Shown piece after piece: positions 20,185 to 29,811 of a stretch of DNA of 64,000 nt. Origin of the DNA: Bdellovibrionales bacterium (lineage in GTDB: Bacteria > Bdellovibrionota > Bdellovibrionia > Bdellovibrionales > JAMPXM01); contig JADJOF010000002.1 in assembly GCA_016713885.1 (NCBI GenBank), positions 558,001-622,000 on the forward strand, in the 5' to 3' direction. Made by a program: the position numbers and the translations under genes. The notes beneath the pieces are model-generated. The model saw only the letters and a program-made list of their open reading frames with translations, did no database searches and had not been told where the DNA came from. Position 1 is the first letter of the stretch; every line of letters starts with the position of its first letter.

Positions 20185-21543
20185 ATGTCTGAATCGGTTA
20201 AGCGCTTAAGTGATCTTGCGACCTTGGTTTCACTATCCAAACGCCGCGGTTTTGTTTTTCAATCGAGCGAAATTTATGGCGGCTTGAATTCGTGCTGGGA
20301 CTACGGTCCGCTCGGCGCGCAGTTGAAGATGAATGTGAAGCGTGCGTGGTGGAATGCGATGACTCGTCGAGAAGACGTGGTCGGTCTTGATGCTGCGATT
20401 CTCATGCATCCGATGGTTTGGAAGGCGAGCGGTCACGTCGATGGATTTTCGGACCCTTTGGTCGACTGTCGCGATTGTAAGACACGCTTTCGCTCTGATA
20501 ACGCTGACTCTTACATCAACGAGAAGAAGTGCCCAAACTGCGGCTCGAAAAATCTCACTGAAGAGCGTCGTTTCAACCTGATGTTCAAAACCCACATGGG
20601 CCCAACCGAAGATGCGGGCTCAGTCGTGTATCTTCGTCCAGAGACGGCACAGGGACATTTTGTTAACTACGAAAACATTCAGACGACCTCGCGTCGCAAA
20701 ATTCCATTTGGAATTGCGGCAATTGGTAAGTCCTTCCGAAACGAAATCACGCCCGGGAATTTCATTTTCCGCACACGTGAGTTTGAACAGATGGAGATGC
20801 AGTACTTTGTAAAACCCGGAACCGATGCGGACTTCTTTGAGAAATGGAAGGAGACGCGTTGGTCGTTCTACCTGCGATTGGGGATTCGCGCCGACAATCT
20901 GCGCTGGAAGCCGCATGGTCCTGATGAGCTTGCGCACTATGCGAAAGCCGCCGTCGACGTGCAGTATCAGTTCCCGTTTGGCTGGCAGGAGCTTGAAGGC
21001 GTTCATAACCGTGGTGACTTCGATCTCACTCAGCACACGAAGTTCTCTGGAAAAAAACTCGAGTACTTCGATGAAGCGGCGAAAGAGAAATATGTTCCCT
21101 ATGTGATTGAGACCGCGGTTGGTTGCGATCGCCTGGTTCTTGTCACGCTTTGCGACGCTTATCGCGAAGAGATCACGGTCGATGAGGAGACTCAGAAGCC
21201 CGACGTGCGAGTGGTGTTGGGCTTCCATCCCGAGATTGCACCGGTGAAAGTTGCTGTGCTTCCGCTTTCAAAGAAAGTCGAACTTCAGGGGCCAGCGATG
21301 AAGCTTCGCGACGAGCTCGCGGCTGAGTTCGACGTCCAGTACGATGACTCACAATCGATCGGCAAGCGCTACCGTCGTCAAGACGAGATCGGAACGCCCT
21401 TCTGCGTGACCTTCGACTTTGATTCTTTAAACGATCACAAAGTCACAGTCCGTCATCGTGACACCATGAAGCAGGAGCGTGTCGCTTTGAGCGAAGTGGT
21501 GAGCTATGTCGCGCAAGGCCTTCGCAATTTCTCGAAAATGTAA
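20185..21543 (+). CDS. glyQS: Glycyl-tRNA synthetase (single-chain, class II)
   Basis: The 452-residue enzyme attaches glycine to tRNA-Gly. Class II motifs are clear: SSEIYGGLNSCWDYGPLG near the N-terminus, a zinc-binding region CRDCKTRF...CPNCGSKN, the motif 2 region FRNEITPGNFIFRTREFEQME, and motif 3 in AVGCDRLVLVTLC. The anticodon-binding domain follows (PVKVAVLPLSKK to the end). This is the homodimeric alpha-only form, as in eukaryotes and Bdellovibrio, and not the bacterial alpha2beta2 GlyQ/GlyS. The start is the ATG with AAGGG upstream (MSESVKRLSDL). It is followed 24 bases later by ppdK, probably in the same transcript. Confidence 0.95.
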   Translation: MSESVKRLSDLATLVSLSKRRGFVFQSSEIYGGLNSCWDYGPLGAQLKMNVKRAWWNAMTRREDVVGLDAAILMHPMVWKASGHVDGFSDPLVDCRDCKTRFRSDNADSYINEKKCPNCGSKNLTEERRFNLMFKTHMGPTEDAGSVVYLRPETAQGHFVNYENIQTTSRRKIPFGIAAIGKSFRNEITPGNFIFRTREFEQMEMQYFVKPGTDADFFEKWKETRWSFYLRLGIRADNLRWKPHGPDELAHYAKAAVDVQYQFPFGWQELEGVHNRGDFDLTQHTKFSGKKLEYFDEAAKEKYVPYVIETAVGCDRLVLVTLCDAYREEITVDEETQKPDVRVVLGFHPEIAPVKVAVLPLSKKVELQGPAMKLRDELAAEFDVQYDDSQSIGKRYRRQDEIGTPFCVTFDFDSLNDHKVTVRHRDTMKQERVALSEVVSYVAQGLRNFSKM

Positions 21544-21567
21544 CTTTTGAAAAGGGACGGAATCGGT

Positions 21568-24293
21568 ATGGAAACGATGGAAAAATCAGGTCGCGTTCAT
21601 TTGCCGGCTAAGCTTGTTTACTTTTTCGCCGCCGGCGAAGCTGAGGGCAATGCCGGGATGAGGAATATCTTGGGCGGCAAGGGCGCCAATCTTGCTGAGA
21701 TGACCTCACTTGGCATTCCGGTTCCTCCTGGTTTTACGATTTCAACTGAGCTTTGCCAGGCGTTCTACGACAATGGCGAAAAACTTCCGACTGAGCTGCG
21801 TACCGCTGTTGAGCAGGCACTCGCGCGAGTGGAAGCGAAGATCGGTAAAAAATTTGGCGACAAAACCAATCCACTTTTGGTTTCGGTTCGCTCCGGTGCC
21901 CGTGCGTCGATGCCTGGTATGATGGACACGATTTTGAACTTGGGTCTAAACGACGAAACTGTCGAAGGCCTTGCCAAGTCGAGCGGCAATCCGCGTTTTG
22001 CTTGGGATTCTTACCGTCGATTCATCCATATGTATTCTGATGTCGTGATGGGGATGAATTCTTCGTTCCTTGATGTGGCGATGGAAGATCTCAAAGATGA
22101 AAAGGGCTATAAGCTTGATACAGAGCTAACGGCTGATGATCTGAAGATCCTGGTCGTGAAATTTAAAAAACAGGTGCAGGATTCAACGGGCCAGAAATTT
22201 CCGACGGATCCTAAAGAACAACTCTGGGGTGCCATTGCTGCGGTTTTTCGTTCATGGAATACGCCGCGCGCGATTGCTTACCGACAGCTGCATAATATTC
22301 CTTCGGCCTGGGGCACGGGCGTCAGCGTTCAGTCGATGGTCTTTGGCAATATGGGGACCGATTCGGCGACAGGCGTTGCGTTTACGCGCAATCCTTCAAC
22401 TGGAGAGAATCTCTTTTACGGCGAGTATCTGATCAATGCTCAAGGCGAGGATGTGGTTGCGGGTATTCGTACGCCGATTCCCATTTTGGCGGCTGAGGCG
22501 AAGCGCGCGGGTATGGTCGGCGAATCGCTCGAAGAGAAAATGCCAGCAGCGTTCAAGGCACTTGTTGGTACCTATGAGCGTCTTGAAAAGTACTTCCGAG
22601 ATATGCAGGACATGGAGTTCACAATCGAGCGCGGTGTTCTCTGGATGCTTCAGACGCGCACTGGTAAGCGCACAGCGAAAGCGGCGCTCAAGATCGCTTG
22701 CGATATGATCGACGAGAAGCTGATTTCGGTGGAAGAAGCGATTTTACGAATTGATCCAAAGTCACTTGATCAACTTCTCCATCCGACACTTGATCCCAAA
22801 GCAAAAAAGACGGTTCTGACCAAAGCGCTTCCTGCATCTCCTGGCGGAGCGACTGGCAAGATCGTGTTTACAAGCCAAGACGCGGTCGAGGCGAAAGAGC
22901 GCGGTGAGAAGACGATTCTGGTGAGAATTGAAACCTCACCAGAGGACATTCTCGGTATGGTTTCGGCGCAAGGGATTCTCACTTCGCGCGGAGGTATGAC
23001 GTCGCACGCAGCGGTTGTCGCGCGAGGTATGGGCAAGTGCTGTGTTGCGGGCGCCGGTGATGTCGCGGTCGACTATACTCGCGAAGAGATGCGGGTTGCG
23101 GGCTACGTGTTAAAGCGTGGTGACGTGGTCACGCTCGATGGCTCGACGGGTGAGGTTTTCTTAGGTGAAGTGAAGATGGTGGAGCCCGAGCTCTCAGGGG
23201 ATTTTGAGCGCATCATGAAGCTTGCCGATGAAAAACGCACGATGCGGATTCGAGCCAATGCCGACACTCCCAAAGATGCTATCGCTGCTCGCGGCTTTGG
23301 GGCCGAAGGCATTGGGCTTTGCCGAACTGAGCACATGTTCTTTGGTGCCGATCGCATTTCAGCGGTTCGCGAAATGATCGTCGCTGAAAATAGGACCGAA
23401 CGCGAGGCGGCACTCGATAAGCTCTTGCCAATGCAACGTGCTGATTTCTTAGCGCTGTTTGAGACGATGCGTGGGTATCCAGTGACGATTCGTCTTCTCG
23501 ATCCGCCACTGCATGAGTTTGTTCCGCACACCGATGAAGAAACTCGCGAACTCGCAAAAACTCTCGACATGGACTTTGATAAACTCCGCACGCGAGTCAA
23601 AAGCCTGCATGAGTTTAACCCCATGCTCGGTCATCGCGGTTGTCGTCTGGCGATCACATACCCTGAGATCTACCAAATGCAAACTCGCGCCATCGCTGAA
23701 GCGGCGGCTCTGCGAGTGAAGGCTGGCGATAAGCTCATTCCTGAGATCATGATTCCATTGGTTGGAACAGAGCGCGAGCTTGCGATTTTGCGTGAGCTTT
23801 GGAGCGTGAAGTTCTTGATGTGCAAAAAGAGACCGGTGTGAAGTTTGACTACCTGATCGGCACGATGATCGAGCTTCCACGCGCAGCACTTACGGCAGAC
23901 GAGATCGCGGGCTCCGCTGACTTCTTTAGTTTTGGAACAAACGATCTCACGCAGACCACACTTGGCCTTTCGCGCGACGATGCGGGTCGGTTCCTTGCGA
24001 CCTATGTCAACGAAGGTATTTTTGCTCAAGACCCATTCGTCTCCATCGATCAAGAAGGCGTCGGCAAGCTCGTTAAAATGGGCGTCGATCTTGGTCGCAG
24101 CGTAAAGTCTTCGCTGAAAGTCGGCGTTTGCGGCGAGCACGGTGGCGATCCGGATTCGATTCAGTTCTTCCAAAAAGTCGGCCTTGATTACGTCAGCTGC
24201 TCGCCTTACCGCGTGCCGATTGCCCGCTTGGCCGCCGCCCAAGCCGCGATCACCTCGCGCGCCGGTGGCGCCGCGGGCTCAGGTATGCACTGA
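21568..24293 (+). CDS. ppdK: Pyruvate, phosphate dikinase, frameshifted near 23,800
   Basis: The enzyme interconverts pyruvate, ATP and Pi with phosphoenolpyruvate, AMP and PPi. The start ATG (METMEKSGRVHLPAK) has AAAGGGA upstream. The N-terminal ATP-grasp domain has GGKGANLAEMTSLGIPVPPG and SVRSGARASMPGMMDT. The phospho-carrier His is His480 in GGMTSHAAVVARGMGK. The C-terminal PEP-binding barrel has GIGLCRTEHMFF and SFGTNDLTQTTLG, with the catalytic Cys in CGEHGG. The frame breaks at 23797-23800: one T appears lost from a T-run (RELLEREVLDVQKETG expected). Restoring it gives 908 residues, the normal size. Probably a sequencing error, because both halves are well conserved. Confidence 0.93.
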
Positions 24294-24302
24294 GGTGGGA
24301 CG

Positions 24303-24355
24303 GGCGCCGGAAGGTACATTGTACCTTCTGGCGACTTGGTGCGGCTTCCGGCGCC
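24303..24355 (+). repeat. GTAC-palindrome copy nested in a larger stem-loop
   Basis: AAGGTAC-ATT-GTACCTT then CTGGCGACT at 24311-24336. An outer perfect 11-bp stem, GGCGCCGGAAG (24303-24313) with CTTCCGGCGCC (24345-24355), encloses it. It lies 10 bases after the ppdK stop. Confidence 0.85.
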
Positions 24356-24441
24356 GGAAGCTGCGGCGTGTTGGGTGATATTCGGACATCTGATGGGCTT
24401 CAATACTTAAGGCGGCGAACGGACCTACCGATAACCTACGT

Positions 24442-25368
24442 ATGGATGGAGTGCTTGACCACAGAGGGAAAGGCGTCAGAGCTAGACTGCTCGTCGTTTT
24501 CGTCGTTGGTTTTCTGATTTCAATTCTATGGTCTCCCGCGTCCTCCAGCGCCGAAGGTCGGCGAAAGCAGAGCGTCGTGTTTGTCATCAACACCACCGAA
24601 AAAGACATTGGCGGGGGGCGAGCGGATTTAGATGAGGATGAAGCCAAGTTTGCGGGTCCGTGGCGGAGACTCTATCCCGATGCAAAAGTCATAATTATTC
24701 GAAGGAACTCGAATGTCGAAATCACTGCTGAACTTGCACGTCAGCTGGAGGTTTCGCGGGGCGAGGTGCAGATCGTTGGGATTTCAATTCATTCTCATGG
24801 TGCAAAGACGACTCTCTTCAATGAGTCAGAAGAATTCGTTCTGCGTATTCCCAATGATGTTGAGACGGTATTGGCTCCGACGATCGGCAAAATGGCCCCC
24901 GAGGCCCGAGTTGTTTTTAGTGGGTGCGAAGTGCTCAACGACCTTTCTCCTAAAGAGGCGACTCTCCTACTGGATAGGGTCGGAAAAGCACTTAAGATGA
25001 GCTCGGGATTGGTCTATGCCAATTCTGGTCGCGGCGGGGAGATGATGGATCTCTTCAAGGTCAATCAATTCAATCCGAGAATCAGCAGAGAGATGAAGAC
25101 GGCTGCACTCATCTCCTATGCACTTTGGCCCGTTGCCGTTCCGTTGTATGGTGTGCTTGATCGGTATCATTTTAATAATGGCAAGCTGCTCGAGCTCTCA
25201 AGCTCTGGTGAAGTTCGTCTGTTTGAAATGAAATATGAAGGGGCATTTGAGCCGAGTGTTCGAGCACTCAAGGATGGTGCGCCGATCTATTCCGATAACC
25301 TCGACGAAAAGGGGTATATGCCCCATTTTTCTAATCAGCCAGGTGTTCGCTCCAAAACGTCTCGATAG
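24442..25368 (+). CDS. Secreted/anchored protein with possible caspase-like His/Cys pair
   Basis: 308 residues. An N-terminal basic stretch and hydrophobic segment (LLVVFVVGFLISILWSPASSSA) mark export or anchoring. The body alternates predicted strands with IVGISIHSHGAKTTLF, then VVFSGCEVLNDLSPKEATLLL, then GLVYANSGRGG. A His-Gly after one strand and a Gly-Cys after the next is the layout of caspase-fold peptidases and related domains (CHAT, DUF4347), so a peptidase or derived fold is possible. A second hydrophobic stretch lies at ALISYALWPVAVPLYGVL. No family is firmly recognised. It stands alone between ppdK and amt on the same strand. Confidence 0.7.
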   Translation: MDGVLDHRGKGVRARLLVVFVVGFLISILWSPASSSAEGRRKQSVVFVINTTEKDIGGGRADLDEDEAKFAGPWRRLYPDAKVIIIRRNSNVEITAELARQLEVSRGEVQIVGISIHSHGAKTTLFNESEEFVLRIPNDVETVLAPTIGKMAPEARVVFSGCEVLNDLSPKEATLLLDRVGKALKMSSGLVYANSGRGGEMMDLFKVNQFNPRISREMKTAALISYALWPVAVPLYGVLDRYHFNNGKLLELSSSGEVRLFEMKYEGAFEPSVRALKDGAPIYSDNLDEKGYMPHFSNQPGVRSKTSR

Positions 25369-25583
25369 AAAAAAAGAAAATTCGACTAAAGGTTCTGTTG
25401 ATATTCGCTGACACTCACTTCGAAGCATTCATGTGTGCAATGAGCATCGTGGGAACAGGCTAGAGTGAGGGCTCTTCTTGCGATGGAAATGAGACGGAAC
25501 TTTGCGCTCCTGCTCCATTCTCTGCTTAAACGAGAATCGGCAATCCAATAAATCCTAAACATGTTTTCAGTCGGAGGTATTCG

Positions 25584-26825
25584 ATGGCAAACGGGGCAGC
25601 CACAGTTTCAGCGGGTGATACCGCGTGGATTCTGATCTCTACGGCCCTTGTGCTTTTGATGACTCCGGGGCTCGCACTTTTCTATGCGGGTATGGTTCGA
25701 AGCAAGAACGTGATCTCGACGCTCTTTAAGAACTTTGCTGCCGTAGGGGCTGTTGGGGTTTTGTGGGCCGTTGTCGGCTACTCGCTCGTTTTTGGAAAAA
25801 CGCACGACGGTCTGATCGGTGGGCTTGAGTACGTGCTTCTGAGCGGAGTCGGTCAAACTCCCAACGCTGACTACGCGGCGACCATTCCGCACATCGCCTT
25901 TGTGTTGTTTCAATGTATGTTTGCGATCATCACTCCGGCCTTGATCACAGGTGCGATCGTTGAGCGTATTCGTTTTAAGGCGTGGCTTACGATCATGGTG
26001 CTCTGGGCGCTGCTCGTCTATGTGCCGATCGCGAACTGCGGCTGGGGCGTTGGCGGTTGGATTCGTGAGCTTGGCGCTCTCGACTTTGCCGGAGGCCTTG
26101 TTGTGCATATGACGGCCGGCTACTCGGCTTTGGTGATTGCACGGTTGCTCGGTCGACGAACAGATATCGAGGCGCACGCGCCGCACGATATCGGCATGGT
26201 GATTCTTGGAACCGCTTTGCTCTTCTTTGGTTGGTTTGGTTTTAATGCCGGATCGGCTCTTGCGGCAAACGGTGTGGCGGCACAAGCTTTTGCGACGACG
26301 TTCTTTGCTGGGGCAGGGGCGATGGTTTCGTGGATCTTGGCTGAGTGGATGCTGAAGGGAAAGCCATCCGCATTGGGAGCTTGTGTTGGCGCCGTTGCGG
26401 GGCTTGTGGCGATTACTCCGGCTGCGGGTTTTGTGACGGTGAGCTCGGCGTTGATCATAGGTCTTATCACCGGCGTGAGTTGCTTTCTGGCCGTGAGTTT
26501 TATTAAAGCAAAGTTCTCCCTCGACGACTCTCTGGATGTTTTTGGCTGCCACGGCGTTGGCGGCACAATCGGCGCGATTCTCACAGCGGTGTTCGCCGAT
26601 CCTTCAGTGAATCCTGCTGGCGCAAAAGGTTTGCTTCTCGGTGAGACGAAGCTTCTTGATGCCAATCTTCTTTCGTGCGGAGTGGTGGCGCTCTATAGCA
26701 TGGCGATGACCGCGGTGATCGTTGTGATTGTGCGCAAGCTTGGCCCCATTCGCGTCGATGAGTCAGCGGAAGAGATGGGCCTTGATCTTTCCCAGCACGG
26801 TGAAACGCTCTCGACTCAAGCCTGA
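25584..26825 (+). CDS. amt: Ammonium transporter (Amt/MEP family)
   Basis: The 413-residue integral membrane protein has about 11 membrane spans and conducts ammonium or ammonia across the inner membrane. Family motifs are present: FYAGMVRSKNVISTLFKNF near residue 33, HMTAGYSALV and GWFGFNAGSALAANG in the middle, and DDSLDVFGCHGVGGTIGAI in the C-terminal half with one of the pore histidines. The ATG start is preceded by CGGAGG. No adjacent glnK PII gene is visible, unlike many amt loci. The final codon overlaps the GTAC palindrome at 26825. The 215-base upstream gap shows no riboswitch or clear promoter. Confidence 0.93.
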   Translation: MANGAATVSAGDTAWILISTALVLLMTPGLALFYAGMVRSKNVISTLFKNFAAVGAVGVLWAVVGYSLVFGKTHDGLIGGLEYVLLSGVGQTPNADYAATIPHIAFVLFQCMFAIITPALITGAIVERIRFKAWLTIMVLWALLVYVPIANCGWGVGGWIRELGALDFAGGLVVHMTAGYSALVIARLLGRRTDIEAHAPHDIGMVILGTALLFFGWFGFNAGSALAANGVAAQAFATTFFAGAGAMVSWILAEWMLKGKPSALGACVGAVAGLVAITPAAGFVTVSSALIIGLITGVSCFLAVSFIKAKFSLDDSLDVFGCHGVGGTIGAILTAVFADPSVNPAGAKGLLLGETKLLDANLLSCGVVALYSMAMTAVIVVIVRKLGPIRVDESAEEMGLDLSQHGETLSTQA

Positions 26826-26850
26826 AGGTACATTGTACCTTTTGGCGACC
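26825..26850 (+). repeat. GTAC-palindrome copy overlapping the amt stop
   Basis: AAGGTAC-ATT-GTACCTTTTGGCGAC; the first base is the last base of the amt TGA stop codon. Confidence 0.88.
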
Positions 26851-27034
26851 TGTCGCGGCATTCAGGTGCTGCGCGGGATGAGTCGGGCGGAGCTTTTCGT
26901 CTTGAAATAAATACCGAGAGAAGTGGATAAGTTCGCAATAGAGCGAGGTTGAGAAAACCTAACACAGCTTTCGTAGCCGAGAGCTTGTTCTTTGGCTAGA
27001 ACGCCGTCAAAACCGTCCCCCTTAGGAGATTGAT

Positions 27035-27409
27035 ATGAAGTCGTTCGTTGCGTTTGCCGGTTCGTTTCTCGTTTGTTTTGTAGTCAGTTCTGCAGATGCG
27101 AAAATTGAAAACTCAAGTCTTGAGCTGCGTCATCAGGAGCTCATTGAAAATGCCGTTGAAGCGAAATGCCAGATTTATCCTGCTTCGTTTGTGGAAGTTT
27201 CAACATTAGTGGCTCCGATTCGTATTGATCAAGGAGTGACGGACTACAAGTACGAAACTGTTCTTCAGTTTAAAGTGCGTGTTGATCAGATGTTGTTTGA
27301 TACGTACGAAGTCGTTGTGAAGTCTTCTTATACCGCCGCTTACGATCACGCGAGCCAAGCATGGGGTCTCTACGAGATCGAAGCCGTCAGTAACTGCAGT
27401 CAGCTGTAA
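27035..27409 (+). CDS. Small secreted protein of unknown function
   Basis: 124 residues. The ATG is preceded by TTAGGAG six bases upstream. A signal peptide (FAGSFLVCFVVSSADA) is followed by a compact domain of about 100 residues with two cysteines (in EAKCQIYPA and VSNCSQL) that could form a disulfide. No family is recognised. It is a single gene with about 200 bases of upstream DNA after the amt palindrome. Probably periplasmic. Confidence 0.75.
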   Translation: MKSFVAFAGSFLVCFVVSSADAKIENSSLELRHQELIENAVEAKCQIYPASFVEVSTLVAPIRIDQGVTDYKYETVLQFKVRVDQMLFDTYEVVVKSSYTAAYDHASQAWGLYEIEAVSNCSQL

Positions 27410-27487
27410 GTGTTGAAAAAGATGACGAGCGGGTCTTGATGTATGCGAGTGCTCGCCGTCACTGCCGACGTCTGCTGATAGGCATTC

Positions 27488-27516
27488 TTGACATACATAT
27501 CATATATGTATACACT
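27488..27516 (+). promoter_or_regulatory. Sigma-70-like promoter for the DUF4160 pair, probably leaderless
   Basis: TTGACA (27488-27493), a 17-base spacer and TACACT (27511-27516). The expected transcription start is only a few bases before the ATG at 27525, and no ribosome site is present, so the first gene is likely translated from a leaderless mRNA. Confidence 0.6.
27493..27511. promoter_or_regulatory. Inverted-repeat operator overlapping the promoter spacer
   Basis: ATACATAT and ATATGTAT form an 8-bp inverted repeat with a 3-base spacer, filling the space between the -35 and -10 boxes. This is a typical site for autorepression by an antitoxin-like DNA-binding protein. Confidence 0.5.
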
Positions 27517-27524
27517 CATCCTGT

Positions 27525-27773
27525 ATGAAGGTTGGGTCTTTAGCCCGTGGCAAAGTCAGGTTCTATGTTTATGCGAGAGATCATAGCCCACCCCATGTTC
27601 ATGCGCTGACTGTTGATGGCGAAGCGCTTGTCGACATTCGAAATGGAGAGGTCCTTGGCGTTGATGGAATCAGTAAAGCTGATCTCAGGATTCTTGTTCG
27701 TTGGGTTCTGGCTAGAACAGAGTTTCTGCTAGTCGAATGGGAGAGTTTGCATGAAGAAAGCCGAAATGGGTAA
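27525..27773 (+). CDS. DUF4160 protein (toxin-antitoxin-like partner)
   Basis: 82 residues matching the DUF4160 pattern: a small basic protein with VRFYVYARDHSPPHVHAL, then a short strand region and a helix ending LLVEWESLHEE. The HxPPHVHV-type motif is the family hallmark. DUF4160 genes are commonly paired with a small second gene and suspected to be toxin-antitoxin modules. Here the second gene overlaps by 23 bases. There is no ribosome site; the promoter sits directly in front of the ATG, suggesting leaderless translation. Biochemical activity is unknown. Confidence 0.82.
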   Translation: MKVGSLARGKVRFYVYARDHSPPHVHALTVDGEALVDIRNGEVLGVDGISKADLRILVRWVLARTEFLLVEWESLHEESRNG

Positions 27774-28155
27774 GTTCAGGTACGGCGATAAGAGTCGTCT
27801 GTCTGAAGATGATCTTGAGCCTGAAAACACTAAGACACGGATTACCACCTTCGTGAGTGGAGATATCATTGAGTGGCTTAAGCGTGAAGCGAAAGCGAAG
27901 AACGTGGGCTATCAGACTCTTCTTGATATGAAACTTCGAGAGATGATGGAGCAGGGTTCTGAACCTGCCATGAGTCGAGACATTCGCATCATTCGTGATT
28001 CCGTCGAAGGCCTCGTATCCGTTATCGGGGGTGAGCGAGGTATTTCGAGTGGACGTGCGGGTCCCGTGGCTCGAACGCAGAACACAAAGGCAAAGAAGAA
28101 AGCTCGCGGTGGAGGGAAAATGAAGTCATCAGCTGGACGTGGGACCAAACGGTAG
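27751..28155 (+). CDS. BrnA-like antitoxin / ribbon-helix-helix-type regulator
   Basis: 134 residues, overlapping the DUF4160 gene. The central KTRITTFVSGDIIEWLKREA and GYQTLLDMKLREMM fit the BrnA antitoxin family, in which a short strand and two helices bind DNA as a dimer. The C-terminal 40 residues are Lys/Arg/Gly-rich (KAKKKARGGGKMKSSAGRG) and may bind nucleic acid non-specifically. It is the likely repressor acting on the inverted repeat at 27493-27511. The partner is DUF4160 and not BrnT, an unusual pairing. Confidence 0.7.
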   Translation: MKKAEMGKFRYGDKSRLSEDDLEPENTKTRITTFVSGDIIEWLKREAKAKNVGYQTLLDMKLREMMEQGSEPAMSRDIRIIRDSVEGLVSVIGGERGISSGRAGPVARTQNTKAKKKARGGGKMKSSAGRGTKR

Positions 28156-28213
28156 GTCTTTCGCTCGAGCGGGATGGTCACACGTAGAAGGCGTCCGACG
28201 TCACAAGTTCAAT

Positions 28214-28236
28214 CGCACCGCCGCAGTGGCGGTGCG
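28214..28236. terminator. Hairpin between convergent genes
   Basis: Perfect 9-bp stem CGCACCGCC/GGCGGTGCG with a 5-base loop and no T-tract. It lies between the convergent BrnA-like and lipoprotein genes and is a likely bidirectional 3' end. Confidence 0.5.
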
Positions 28237-28247
28237 TATCGCATAAA

Positions 28248-29117
28248 CTAGCGAGTTAGATCGCAGAACGTGGGGCCGGTGGGCGTCCCATTGGCGTCGA
28301 TTGAATGGCCGCACTCGGCGCGTGAAGCGATGCCGGCACAAACATTGTCGTCACAGTTCATGACTTTGAGCTCCATGAGAGCCTTCATCAGATCAATCAT
28401 TTCTCCGTCACTTTCCATTTTAACAGATGCTCCTGAAGACTTCGCAAGGCCCATGGTGCAGTGTCCGAGCTGAGCATCTGTGTTGTATCGACAGCTGAGA
28501 CTATCTGAGGTCCAGATTCTTTCACTGTTCGTCCGTCGGACTTGTGTGTCACTTGAAATCATCGCGGCCAAGATCCGCTCTGCGTTCTGTCCCTCGAATC
28601 TGACGAGTTGCTTCTTGTCGGATGGAGCTGCTGCGAGAGCGGCGGTACTTGGTTTATCTAAGACCCATTTTTCTGTACTGTTTTGGCCGGCCAATTTAGG
28701 ATCGATGGCCAACATCTCGATCGTAAGGTCGCGACCATTTGAGAGGGAATACGTCATTTTTCCCAAGGGTTGATTATTCATAAAGAGGTCAATCACGAGT
28801 TTTTGATCGGCACAGATACCGATATACGAGGCGCCAGCCTGATCGCGAACGTCTTGCTTTTTACCGTTGATCGTCCACTGTACATTCGTGTCGTCAATCG
28901 TGATGCCGTCATCATGCTGACTGGTCTTGATCACCTTTGAAACAGCGGCATCGTCATTTTTTCGGAATCTTCCGTTCATTTGCGGGCACTGCTCCACTTT
29001 GTGACTTGATGGATTGACCGCTTGAGCGGCACCGGCGCCTGGCGAGGAGTCGCTGTTCGAACAGGCGACAAGGCCAGTGAGTAAGACAGGTGCAAGCAAA
29101 TAGGCGGTTGTTTTCAT
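28248..29117 (-). CDS. Putative lipoprotein of unknown function
   Basis: 289 residues with a standard lipoprotein signal: MKTTAYLLAPVLLTGLVACS, with the Cys at residue 19. The mature part starts with a Ser/Gly/Ala-rich linker and has several cysteines (CPQMNGRF, IGICADQ, SLSCRYN, GHCTMG, NCDDNVCAG, CGHS, FCD) that may form disulfides. There are strands rich in polar residues and no recognised domain. It is a monocistronic gene converging on the DUF4160 pair. Probably anchored in the outer membrane. Confidence 0.75.
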   Translation of the reverse strand: MKTTAYLLAPVLLTGLVACSNSDSSPGAGAAQAVNPSSHKVEQCPQMNGRFRKNDDAAVSKVIKTSQHDDGITIDDTNVQWTINGKKQDVRDQAGASYIGICADQKLVIDLFMNNQPLGKMTYSLSNGRDLTIEMLAIDPKLAGQNSTEKWVLDKPSTAALAAAPSDKKQLVRFEGQNAERILAAMISSDTQVRRTNSERIWTSDSLSCRYNTDAQLGHCTMGLAKSSGASVKMESDGEMIDLMKALMELKVMNCDDNVCAGIASRAECGHSIDANGTPTGPTFCDLTR

Positions 29118-29237
29118 TGATCCTCCAAATCGAGTTTGGAGGCACTAACGCAATATTCGTGGAAGGCGCGACCGCGATTCAGCTTGAGAATGAGGGCCTA
29201 AGTCGTATCGTTTTTACTTTGGCTGTGCCCGTACCGG

Positions 29238-29609
29238 TCACATCCCTTTAAAGCGATAGCCCTTCTTGGTGAAGATCGCTTTGATGGCGTCGCGCTTATC
29301 GCCTTGAATTTCGATAAGGCCTTCTTTGCCTTCAAGAGAATAGGTGCCGCCACTGCCGCACTTATTCTTCAATTCTTTGCAGAGGTCTCGAAGAAAGATC
29401 TCTTGCTTCGGAAGCTGATCAATAACGGTGACCGTTTTGCCGCCGCGGCCGCTTTTCTCAAGACGAAAGACTGCAACCCAATTCGTGCTTTTCACAAAGG
29501 CATCGGAGGCCTCCGGAGTTTTGGCCTTACCGGCTTCAGCTTCAATCCGAGATTTGTCTTTCGGATCGTCTGACCATACGAGTTTGGAATTGCCATTGCC
29601 GTTGCTCAT
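29238..29609 (-). CDS. yciH: SUI1/eIF1-family translation factor (YciH)
   Basis: The 123-residue product starts at the internal ATG (MSNGNGNSKLVWSDD), where GAGG lies six bases upstream. The C-terminal SUI1 domain is clear: FRLEKSGRGGKTVTVIDQLP, DLCKELKNKCGSGGTYSLEG, IEIQGDKRDAIKAIF and KKGYRFKGM. The family is related to eukaryotic eIF1; the bacterial form (YciH) is thought to bind the 30S subunit and influence start-codon selection or translation under stress. It is divergent from the large gliding-like operon. Confidence 0.9.
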   Translation of the reverse strand: MSNGNGNSKLVWSDDPKDKSRIEAEAGKAKTPEASDAFVKSTNWVAVFRLEKSGRGGKTVTVIDQLPKQEIFLRDLCKELKNKCGSGGTYSLEGKEGLIEIQGDKRDAIKAIFTKKGYRFKGM

Positions 29610-29811
29610 TGTGACCTCGTGTTCAGTCTTATCAGATTCTGAGGGCAATGAGAACCCATGAGCGGCAGCGGAGTGACAATTTAGGGCCCGTGAAAATAGC
29701 GGAAAAGGCCTGTCCTAAGTTTAAACAGTTCCCCGCGCAAAAGGAGGGGCGGCACGCACTATGCCTATCAACGACTTCGGTTCTTTAGGTCAAGAACCGG
29801 AGGTTAATTAT

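Noticed and set aside
25608..26552. Long minus-strand reading frame opposite amt
   Set aside because: It has no ribosome site and a composition typical of an antisense shadow (Arg/His/Lys-rich); amt on the other strand is unambiguous.
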